Shown piece after piece: positions 52,170 to 61,619 of a DNA stretch of 64,000 nt (position 1 is the stretch's first letter; each line of letters starts with the position of its first letter). Where the stretch lies: the NCBI GenBank assembly GCA_041392165.1, contig JAWKMN010000008.1, forward strand, positions 62,001-126,000. Direction: 5' to 3'. The notes beneath the pieces were generated by a model. It was not told the origin of the DNA, searched no databases, and saw only the letters and a program-made list of their open reading frames with translations. A program made the translations under genes and the position numbers. This DNA is from Arenibacter sp041392165 (GTDB lineage: Bacteria; Bacteroidota; Bacteroidia; Flavobacteriales; Flavobacteriaceae).

Positions 52170-53333
52170 TCAAGGCAATTGTTCCATTAAAAACCGCTTC
52201 ACGTTCCCGCCCATAATAGCTTTGATCTCCAAATCCGAAAATCCTTGGTCCATTAACTCCTGAACAATATAAGGAAGGCCGGTTACATCTATAGGTGTTG
52301 TAGCCGCCCCATCAAAATCGGAACCCAAGGCCACATGCTCAACACCTACCAAATCCCGGACATACCTCATGGCCTCCACAATATGTTTGATCTCCCCTTT
52401 TATGGCTCCCCTAAAGAACCCGATACCTATGAGTCCGCCCGATGCCGCAATTCTATTTATATGGTGATCCGATATGTTCCTGGGGCTATCCTTGGTCCCC
52501 TTAACACCTGTATGTGATACAAGGACCGGTCTTGTAGTTTGATCAAGAATTTCATCCATCATTTTAGGGGAGACATGGGCCAAATCGATTATAATGCCCA
52601 GACGGTTCATTTCGTGAATTACCTCTCTCCCAAAATCCGAAAGCCCTGCCCCGGAAAGTCCATGGGCAGATCCACCTAGTTCATTATCAAAAAAATGCGT
52701 GGGAGCCATCATTCTAACCCCTTCGCCATAAAGATGCTGCACATTCTCCAAATTACCTTCCAGACAATGTGCGCCCTCTATCCCCAGAAAACCTCCAATA
52801 ACCTCCGGATCCGATTGTTTTAATTCTATTAGCTTTTTTAAATCTTGACGTGATTTCACCAAAATAAATTTACCGCCAAACTCCTCTTGGTAGTTCTGCA
52901 AAGTCCTGGCCTGGTGCTCGGCCCGTTTGTACAGACTAAACCACTTATCCGGTAGTTGGCCCTGAGCAAAATTCAACATTGTAATATTGTCGAATGCCTC
53001 TGCACTGTTGTTCTTAAAATTCTGCCCTTTGGGAGATTTGGTAACAATGGTAAATGCCTGTAAGCCCATATTGGCCTGTTGCATTCTGGGAAAATCTAAA
53101 TGCGCATAGTCCAGTTCTTGGGTCAGGTCACGATCCCATAACAGGGCATCACAATGCAGGTCTGCAATAAATTCCAGTGAATTGTACAATTCTTGTGCTT
53201 CGGCCCCCAGTTGTCTGGGATCGCTATATTCCACAAGGTTCATTTGCTTGTCCATTATTGGAGATACCATAAACGTTGCCAAAAAATATAGAATGAGTAC
53301 TGTGGCCAAGGTATACCTAAGAGATTTTTTCAT
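52170..53333 (-). CDS. Membrane dipeptidase (M19)
   Basis: A 387-residue zinc dipeptidase with an N-terminal membrane anchor (about 7-24). The metal ligands are in DLHCDALLW (about 57-65), EGAHCLEG, DLAHVSPKMM and VSHTG. It hydrolyses dipeptides at the cell envelope. It is monocistronic, on the minus strand. Confidence 0.92.
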   Translation of the reverse strand: MKKSLRYTLATVLILYFLATFMVSPIMDKQMNLVEYSDPRQLGAEAQELYNSLEFIADLHCDALLWDRDLTQELDYAHLDFPRMQQANMGLQAFTIVTKSPKGQNFKNNSAEAFDNITMLNFAQGQLPDKWFSLYKRAEHQARTLQNYQEEFGGKFILVKSRQDLKKLIELKQSDPEVIGGFLGIEGAHCLEGNLENVQHLYGEGVRMMAPTHFFDNELGGSAHGLSGAGLSDFGREVIHEMNRLGIIIDLAHVSPKMMDEILDQTTRPVLVSHTGVKGTKDSPRNISDHHINRIAASGGLIGIGFFRGAIKGEIKHIVEAMRYVRDLVGVEHVALGSDFDGAATTPIDVTGLPYIVQELMDQGFSDLEIKAIMGGNVKRFLMEQLP

Positions 53334-53658
53334 GCAATTCTACCAGTTTTGTGAGCCAAAAATTAATCAAAATAAATTAAAAACAACTGCAATATAGTGT
53401 ATGGATATATAAATTACCGCTCTAATTTTTGGGGTATCTACATATTAACCATAAAACAAAAAATAAAATTATACGTTATAATACCATATTGAATTTGGAC
53501 ACCTACTAAAATCTAAACTCTTGAAATGAGCATGACCAAGATTTGGTCGCCAGCCCGAAAGATTTATTCGGGCAGGCAAACTCAAATAAAGATATGCGAA
53601 TTACATATGACCGCTAAAAATCCTGTCCGCCCAACAGGCAGTCAATAAATATTTACAT
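53334..53658. other. Intergenic region before a short lipoprotein
   Basis: About 325 bases, AT-rich, with one imperfect hairpin (GCCCGAA ... TTCGGGC around 53552-53576). No gene is seen. Confidence 0.35.
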
Positions 53659-53808
53659 ATGAAAAAAATAATCCCCTTGGCCACATTTCTGTTTTGCCTC
53701 CTTAGCATCAGCGGCTGTACCAACGACGAAGATGAGGAAAAAATTGATGTCCTCACCCCAACGGACAGCATCAAAACGGAACAAATATTGCAAGAACCGT
53801 CTGTTTAG
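53659..53808 (+). CDS. 49-residue lipoprotein
   Basis: ATG at 53659, TAG at 53806-53808. It starts MKKIIPLATFLFCLLSISGC, a full signal with lipobox Cys20, then an acidic NDEDEEK tail. It may be a truncated larger lipoprotein or a real short one. No homologue is recognised. Confidence 0.55.
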   Translation: MKKIIPLATFLFCLLSISGCTNDEDEEKIDVLTPTDSIKTEQILQEPSV

Positions 53809-53981
53809 ACCAAAAAATACAATAAAATTACATCCCTGTTCAAAGGCCGGAAAAGACAGGAGTTTTGGGACGGAATGGAATTCCTTGACAAGGACCGGAT
53901 AATGTTGGCAGTATGCTGTACGCTATATGGTGTAAGCAGTTGGCTAAAAAAATGGATTGCCTATGGCATATGGCTTATGGC

Positions 53982-55052
53982 CTATTGTGCAAAAGTAATG
54001 GTAAAGGTAGTACCCTTATCCACTTCACTATCTACGGAAATTTTACCCCCTAGGCTTGTAATATGATTGTACACTAAATATAGGCCAACCCCTTTACTGT
54101 CCCCATTATGATGGAATTTTTTATTTAATCCAAAGATTTTATCCCCCACTTTTTCCATGTCGAAACCTAGTCCGTTGTCCGTATACATCAACTGTTTCCT
54201 ACCTTCTAAAACTCTTGATTTTATGTAAATAACGGGTGGTGTATTTGGCATTCCATATTTTATGGAATTGGTTATCAGGTTAAGAAAAACACTTTCCATA
54301 TAGTTTATATTGTGCCTTACGCCCCTTAAGGTGGAAAAATCTACCTTAAAAGTTACATTGGCATTGATCAACAGGGAACTGATGGACGATTTTACATTAT
54401 TAAGGACCAATTCAAAATCTACCTCCTCCAACTCAATGACCGAGGCATCTTTCTTACTTAATAGATCCACGTACCTGTTGAGGGATTTATTGAGACCCTC
54501 CGTAGCCTTTTTCATATAATTCAGGGGCTCCAATATTTCATTATCATCAATTTTACTAAAATCCAGAACCTCAAATATGGATAACAGATTATTTACGGGA
54601 GACCTTAAATCATGAGAGGTAGTATAATTGAGCTGTTTCAACTCCTGGTTTTTATCTATCAAGTTTATCAAGTGCTCTATACGCTCTTTTTCCAATTTCT
54701 TTTTGTGGGTAATATTTTTGGCTATCGCATATACCAACTTTTCATCTTCCAAGGGTATGGAGGTCCAATGCAACCAAACTATCTCCCCCGATTTACAGAC
54801 ATATCTGTTCTCATAATTGACCAAGGGCACATTATTTTTCAAATTTTCCCTATATCTGGCCGTTAGATCCCTATCTTCCACATGGATAAATTCCCTAATT
54901 GGCCTAGAGAACAACTCCTCTTCCGAATAACCCAAAAGTGTTGCCACAGCCGGATTTACTTTTTTGAAATAGCCATCATAACCAGCTATACATAACAAAT
55001 CCATGGAAAGATTAAAAAAAGGTTCCAGACTAAGGTTTGTAGTTTCTTGCAT
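53982..55052 (-). CDS. PAS-domain sensor histidine kinase
   Basis: A 356-residue kinase without membrane segments: PAS domain (about 8-118), H-box TTSHDLRSPVNN with phospho-acceptor His (about 147), N-box FLNLITNSIKYG and G-box DNGLGFD and GVGLYLV. It should phosphorylate a response regulator, which is not next to it. Signal unknown. Confidence 0.9.
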   Translation of the reverse strand: MQETTNLSLEPFFNLSMDLLCIAGYDGYFKKVNPAVATLLGYSEEELFSRPIREFIHVEDRDLTARYRENLKNNVPLVNYENRYVCKSGEIVWLHWTSIPLEDEKLVYAIAKNITHKKKLEKERIEHLINLIDKNQELKQLNYTTSHDLRSPVNNLLSIFEVLDFSKIDDNEILEPLNYMKKATEGLNKSLNRYVDLLSKKDASVIELEEVDFELVLNNVKSSISSLLINANVTFKVDFSTLRGVRHNINYMESVFLNLITNSIKYGMPNTPPVIYIKSRVLEGRKQLMYTDNGLGFDMEKVGDKIFGLNKKFHHNGDSKGVGLYLVYNHITSLGGKISVDSEVDKGTTFTITFAQ

Positions 55053-55239
55053 ACTGCTCCTAAGATAATGGCTATATAAGGGTTTTTAACAAAAATATAT
55101 ATGTCCTCTTGCCTTCCCAGGACCAGACCTGGACATGATTGTAAAACAAACCCAAAAGCTACTGGTTTATGTAGCTTGACAGGTAAGATCTGGATAAAAC
55201 CAAAAGATCAAACGTTAAATAAGATAAGCTCTTTCGGTT

Positions 55240-56124
55240 TTATTTTTGACTTCTATGCCTTTCCCTGGCCAACAGGGTATTTTTCAACAACATGGCAATA
55301 GTCATTGGGCCCACACCTCCGGGAACCGGGGTAATATATGAAGCCTTCTTGCTCACGTTTTCAAAATCAACATCTCCGGTAATATAATACCCTTTTTCCT
55401 TGGTCTCGTCCGCTACTCTGGTAATACCCACATCTATGATTACCGCGTCATCCTTCACCATTTCGGCTTTCAAGAAATTGGGCACCCCAAGTGCAGAAAT
55501 AACAATATCGGCCTGTGAAATGATCTGGGTAATGTTCTTGGTATGGCTATGGGTCAAAGTAACCGTAGAATTTCCGGGCCACCCCTTTCTACCCATAAGT
55601 ATGCTCATGGGCCTCCCCACTATATGGCTACGACCAATGACCACTGTATGTTTCCCTTTGGTCTCCACCTTGTACCTTTCCAAGAGTTCCAATATGCCAA
55701 ATGGGGTAGCGGGAATAAAAGTACTCATATCCAACGCCATTTTTCCAAAATTGGTAGGATGAAATCCGTCTACATCCTTATCGGGGTCCACCGCCAACAA
55801 TACACGCTGTGTATTGATCTGCTCCGGCAAGGGCAGTTGTACAATAAACCCATCAATATCATCATCTTGATTAAGCTCTTTGATCTTGTTCAACAACTCC
55901 TGTTCCGAAGTGGTACTGGGCAACTGTACCAAAGTAGATTCGAATCCCACTTTCTCACAAGACTTTACCTTACTACCAACATAGGTAAGACTGGCACCGT
56001 CGTTCCCAACGATGACCGCAGCCAAATGTGGTACTTTTTCTCCTCTCTCCCTCATTTTGGCCACTTCGGCCGCTATTTCCTCCTTTATTTGATTCGATAC
56101 TCTTTTACCGTCTAAAATTTCCAT
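55240..56124 (-). CDS. folD: Methylenetetrahydrofolate dehydrogenase/cyclohydrolase
   Basis: A 294-residue bifunctional folate enzyme: TYVGSKVKSCEKVG with catalytic Lys, DGFIVQLPLP, VIGRSHIVGRPMS for NADP, and DVGITRVAD, PVPGGVGPMTIAML near the end. Full length. It follows the four-helix gene, with the inverted repeat (56134-56150) in the 18-base gap. Confidence 0.96.
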   Translation of the reverse strand: MEILDGKRVSNQIKEEIAAEVAKMRERGEKVPHLAAVIVGNDGASLTYVGSKVKSCEKVGFESTLVQLPSTTSEQELLNKIKELNQDDDIDGFIVQLPLPEQINTQRVLLAVDPDKDVDGFHPTNFGKMALDMSTFIPATPFGILELLERYKVETKGKHTVVIGRSHIVGRPMSILMGRKGWPGNSTVTLTHSHTKNITQIISQADIVISALGVPNFLKAEMVKDDAVIIDVGITRVADETKEKGYYITGDVDFENVSKKASYITPVPGGVGPMTIAMLLKNTLLARERHRSQK

Positions 56125-56133
56125 TCATTTAAA

Positions 56134-56591
56134 GTTTAAAGTTCAAGGTTGTTGTTTGCTGAATTTTGAGCCCTTATATTCTGACCGGGACAAGTAATTT
56201 ATAAAGGAACTGATTTTTTTACTTTCCAAAACAACCATTTCGTAAAGCACCTCGAAAGAGGCCTTATCTATATGATTTCTATCCAATACTCTATAAAGTT
56301 GCGAACGTAATTCTCCACAGGAGGCTTTTGCTATACTTAAAAATTGAATGAATTCACGATTACCATTGCGTTCGAACCCTTCTGAAATATTATCCATGAT
56401 TGATCCAGAACTTTTATCCATTTGATTCCGAAATGCATAATTATCGCTTAAAGAAGTGGTTTCAAAAATTTGATACACTTTATTGCATATCTTCCGTGCC
56501 AATTGCCATATTTCCAAATCTTCAAACCTTTCAACCTTTGCCATTTGGACAACTATTTTTCACCAGAAACATTGAACCTTGAACTTTAAAC
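56134..56591. mobile_element. Inverted-repeat cassette carrying a four-helix-bundle gene
   Basis: GTTTAAAGTTCAAGGTT at 56134-56150 recurs exactly inverted at 56575-56591. The 424 bases inside are almost filled by the four-helix gene, whose stop codon lies in the left repeat. The cassette separates ffh from folD. Shorter relatives of the repeat lie at 31781, 34393 and 47561 without the gene. Confidence 0.65.
56143..56544 (-). CDS. Four-helix-bundle protein (23S rRNA IVS / Avd-like family)
   Basis: A 133-residue all-alpha protein. The start with FEDLEIWQLARKICNKVY, the SSGSIMDNISEGF segment and EFIQFLSIAKASCGELRSQ are the signature of proteins encoded in 23S rRNA intervening sequences and related to Avd of diversity-generating retroelements. 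Here it is not in an rRNA gene and there is no reverse transcriptase; it is bracketed by inverted repeats. Function unknown, nucleic-acid binding is possible. Confidence 0.88.
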   Translation of the reverse strand: MAKVERFEDLEIWQLARKICNKVYQIFETTSLSDNYAFRNQMDKSSGSIMDNISEGFERNGNREFIQFLSIAKASCGELRSQLYRVLDRNHIDKASFEVLYEMVVLESKKISSFINYLSRSEYKGSKFSKQQP

Positions 56592-56602
56592 CTTGAACAC
56601 TA

Positions 56603-57940
56603 TTACCTCATCCCCTTCATGCCCCCCATCATCTGCATCATCTTTTTGCCACCGCCGCCCTGCATCATCTTCATCATCTTGCCCATTTGATCAAACTGCT
56701 TCAACAATTGATTTATTTCCTGAATGCTGGTACCACTACCCTTGGCAATCCGTTTTTTTCGGCTGGCATTTAGTTTTGAAGGGGTAGATCTTTCATCCGG
56801 GGTCATGGAATGTATAATGGCCTCTATATGTTTAAAGGCATCATCATCTATATCCAAACCTTTCAATGCCTTTCCCGCACCCGGAATCATCCCCATAAGG
56901 TCTTTAAGGCTACCCATCTTTTTAATCTGCTGTATCTGGCTTAAAAAATCATCAAAACCAAATTTGTTCTTGGCTATCTTCTTCTGTATTTTCCTGGCCT
57001 CCTCTTCATCAAACTGTTCCTGGGCCCTTTCCACCAAAGACACCACATCTCCCATACCCAGGATCCTTTCTGCCATACGGGAAGGGTAGAACACATCTAT
57101 GGCATCCATCTTTTCCCCGGTACCTATAAATTTAATGGGTTTATTTACGACCGACTTAATTGAGATAGCGGCACCACCACGGGTATCACCATCCAATTTT
57201 GTCAATATGACCCCATCAAAATTAAGGACGTCGTTAAAAGATTTGGCGGTATTAACGGCATCCTGTCCTGTCATAGAGTCGACCACAAACAGGGTTTCCT
57301 GAGGCTGAACAGCTTTATGGATATCGGCAATTTCGTTCATCATTTGCTCATCTACCGCCAAACGGCCTGCCGTATCTATAATAACTACGTTAAAACCGTT
57401 CGCCTTGGCATGGGCAATAGCCGCTTTTGATATGGCAACGGGATCATTGTTCCCCCTATCCGAAAAAACCTCGACACCAATCTGTTCCCCAACAACATGA
57501 AGTTGGTCTATAGCTGCAGGCCTATATACGTCACAGGCCACCAACAATGGCTTTTTGGTCTTTTTGGTTTTAAGATAATTGGCCAATTTCCCTGAAAAGG
57601 TAGTTTTACCGGAACCCTGCAGACCGGACATTAGGATTACCGAAGGCGTACCGGACAAATTGATGCCCTCGGCATCTCCGCCCATAAGCTGGGTAAGTTC
57701 GTCCTTTACCAATTTTACCATTAACTGGCCTGGCTGTAGGGAAGTCAATACATCCTGCCCCAGTGCCTTTTCCTTCACCTTATTGGTAAATTCCTTGGCA
57801 ATTTTAAAGTTGACATCTGCATCCAAAAGTGCCCTACGCACCTCCTTTAAGGTTTCCGCAACATTGATCTCTGTAATTTGCCCATGTCCTTTTAGAACAT
57901 GCAACGCCTTATCCAACTTTTCACTTAAATTATCAAACAT
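56603..57940 (-). CDS. ffh: Signal recognition particle protein Ffh
   Basis: A 445-residue GTPase of co-translational targeting: N domain, G domain with GLQGSGKTTFSGKLA (about 109-123), DTAGRLAVDE and TKLDGDTRGG, and a Met-rich M domain ending MMQMMGGMKGMR, which binds SRP RNA and signal peptides. Intact. Confidence 0.97.
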   Translation of the reverse strand: MFDNLSEKLDKALHVLKGHGQITEINVAETLKEVRRALLDADVNFKIAKEFTNKVKEKALGQDVLTSLQPGQLMVKLVKDELTQLMGGDAEGINLSGTPSVILMSGLQGSGKTTFSGKLANYLKTKKTKKPLLVACDVYRPAAIDQLHVVGEQIGVEVFSDRGNNDPVAISKAAIAHAKANGFNVVIIDTAGRLAVDEQMMNEIADIHKAVQPQETLFVVDSMTGQDAVNTAKSFNDVLNFDGVILTKLDGDTRGGAAISIKSVVNKPIKFIGTGEKMDAIDVFYPSRMAERILGMGDVVSLVERAQEQFDEEEARKIQKKIAKNKFGFDDFLSQIQQIKKMGSLKDLMGMIPGAGKALKGLDIDDDAFKHIEAIIHSMTPDERSTPSKLNASRKKRIAKGSGTSIQEINQLLKQFDQMGKMMKMMQGGGGKKMMQMMGGMKGMR

Positions 57941-58022
57941 AGTCTTACTTTATTATCGGGAAAGCGCAAATTTAAGAATAACTACCGTAAGTGTGAAGCG
58001 TGGAAAGAAAAATATAAAAGTA

Positions 58023-58056
58023 AAAAAGGGCAACTTCCGAAAGAAGTCACCCTTTT
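58023..58056 (-). terminator. Terminator of the Asp-rich lipoprotein gene
   Basis: AAAAAGGG ... CCCTTTT with complementary AACTTC/GAAGT inside and GAAA-type loop; T-run on the minus strand. It lies 21 bases after the stop codon. Confidence 0.75.
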
Positions 58057-58076
58057 CCAAAAATTGGGGCAAAATT

Positions 58077-59837
<1,761 letters not shown>

Positions 59838-59949
59838 AACGATTTGGTTTTTATTTGTTCGTATATCTTTAAAACAACCCACTTTTAAAAAACCCTACCT
59901 TTTTTTGTTTTTTTAAAATATCTTTGAAAAAATTTAAAGACAAGCAGGC

Positions 59950-60462
59950 TTGAAAGCTATCAAAGAAGAACATGTATGCGATGATAACGTTTACGCTTCC
60001 ATCTTTAACACATATTCCAAAACGGTCTTTAACTATATATATTATAAGTTTGGGAATGAGGAAAAAGCATATGATGTTGTACAGGAGGCATTTGTAAAAT
60101 TATGGGAAAACTGCTCCAAGGTTGCTCCCGAGAAGGCAAAGTCCTATGTGTATACCATTGCCAACAACTTATACCTCAATGTACTAAAGGCGGAAAAGGT
60201 AAGATTAAAATACGCCCCGGACACCACTGCTTTAGTAAACGAGACTCCCGATTTTCTTTTGGAAGAACGGGAATATAAAGAAAAATTGGAACGGGCATTG
60301 GCTGCATTGCCGGAAAACCAACGTACCACCTTTTTATTGAATAGGATCGACGGAAAAAAATATGCCGAAATAGCCGAAATGGAAGGTGTAAGCGTAAAAG
60401 CCATTGAAAAAAGAATGCACCTTGCCCTCAAAACGCTCAGGGAACAGATTGAAGGGATATGA
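59950..60462 (+). CDS. ECF RNA polymerase sigma factor (FecI-like)
   Basis: A 170-residue sigma-70-family factor with region 2 (FNYIYYKFGNEEKAYDVVQE) and region 4 helix-turn-helix (YAEIAEMEGVSVKAIEKRM). The start is a TTG codon at 59950; no in-frame ATG precedes region 2. FecR and a TonB receptor follow, so it is the cytoplasmic part of a cell-surface signalling triad. Confidence 0.9.
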   Translation: MKAIKEEHVCDDNVYASIFNTYSKTVFNYIYYKFGNEEKAYDVVQEAFVKLWENCSKVAPEKAKSYVYTIANNLYLNVLKAEKVRLKYAPDTTALVNETPDFLLEEREYKEKLERALAALPENQRTTFLLNRIDGKKYAEIAEMEGVSVKAIEKRMHLALKTLREQIEGI

Positions 60463-60486
60463 AAGGGAGAATAGAGTATTGAGATA

Positions 60487-60620
60487 TTAGTATTGAGTAT
60501 TGGGAAACGAGCGGAGCACTATTGGCCTTTAACGTGGTTTTTAAATTAGTATTAATCCTGTTCAAGCTTATGGGATTTTCAACTTATGCCGAAAGCCAAA
60601 CTCTAAATACTCAATACTAA
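60487..60620. repeat. AGTATTGAG inverted repeat between sigma and FecR genes
   Basis: TTAGTATTGAGTATT (60487-60501) is exactly inverted at 60606-60620; extra AGTATTGAG words lie around both arms. It interrupts an otherwise compact sigma-FecR operon. Confidence 0.7.
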
Positions 60621-60710
60621 CATCTCATTTCTCAATACTAATAAAAATTGTTAATTTAAAAGTAGGGTATTTCATTTTTTGATTGTTATACCTATATAAC
60701 GCTAGAAACC

Positions 60711-61619
60711 ATGCAGGAAAATTATTTGGCAAAATGGCTCAACGATGAACTCACAGAAGAGGAGTTGGCCAAATTTAAGGAGTCCAAAGAGTATGCTCCG
60801 TATTTAAAATTGCGGGAAGCCACTGATAACTTGGCCGCACCTGATTTTGACATGGCCAAGGCTTGGGAAGACCTCAACAAACGCAAATTGGGCACAAAGG
60901 GCAAAGTAATCAAACTTAATCCGTACAAAAAATACTTGGGCATTGCTGCTGTTGTAGCCCTACTTTTTGTTGCCACCTTTTTGTACTTTGGCAATCTGAA
61001 CGAGGAAATAAGTACCCAATATGCCGAAAGGACCAATATAGTGCTTCCGGATGCATCGGAGGTTCAACTAAACGCCGATTCGCAGATTTCGTACAGCAAA
61101 AGGAAATGGGCAAAAAAAAGGGATATAACCCTAGAAGGGGAAGCCTTTTTTAAGGTCGCCAAGGGAAAGCGTTTTACGGTAACAACAGAAAACGGAACCG
61201 TTACGGTCTTGGGCACCCAATTTAATGTTGAAAACAGAAAAGACTATTTTGAGGTAGCCTGTTACGAAGGATTGGTAAGTGTTGTTTACAATAAGGAAGA
61301 AATAGAACTTCCCGCTGGTAATTCCATAGTGGTAATAAACGGAAAATTACAGGCTTTGGCAATACCAAACACCAAGGAACCATCCTGGATAAGGAACGAA
61401 AGCAGCTTTAAAAGTATTCCGCTAAAATTTGTTTTGGATGAATTTCAAAGACAATTCAATATAGAGGTCTCCTCCGAAAATATAGATACAGATCAATTAT
61501 TTACAGGATCCTTTAGCAATACCGATAAGGAATTAGCGTTGAAAAGTATAAGTACCCCTTCCCAGATGAAGTATCTATTAGAGGGGAACAAAGTGCTATT
61601 CTATGCTGAATCACCGTAA
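60711..61619 (+). CDS. FecR-family anti-sigma factor
   Basis: A 302-residue membrane protein: cytoplasmic anti-sigma part (1-80), one membrane helix (about 84-104), and a periplasmic FecR domain with VLPDASEVQLNADSQISY and GEAFFKVAKGKRF, followed by a C-terminal domain. It transmits the signal of the TonB receptor to the sigma factor. It overlaps the next gene by 17 bases. Confidence 0.92.
   Translation: MQENYLAKWLNDELTEEELAKFKESKEYAPYLKLREATDNLAAPDFDMAKAWEDLNKRKLGTKGKVIKLNPYKKYLGIAAVVALLFVATFLYFGNLNEEISTQYAERTNIVLPDASEVQLNADSQISYSKRKWAKKRDITLEGEAFFKVAKGKRFTVTTENGTVTVLGTQFNVENRKDYFEVACYEGLVSVVYNKEEIELPAGNSIVVINGKLQALAIPNTKEPSWIRNESSFKSIPLKFVLDEFQRQFNIEVSSENIDTDQLFTGSFSNTDKELALKSISTPSQMKYLLEGNKVLFYAESP

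Noticed and set aside
56143..56544. Diversity-generating retroelement suggested by the Avd-like fold
   Set aside because: No reverse transcriptase, template repeat or variable target gene is present in the window.
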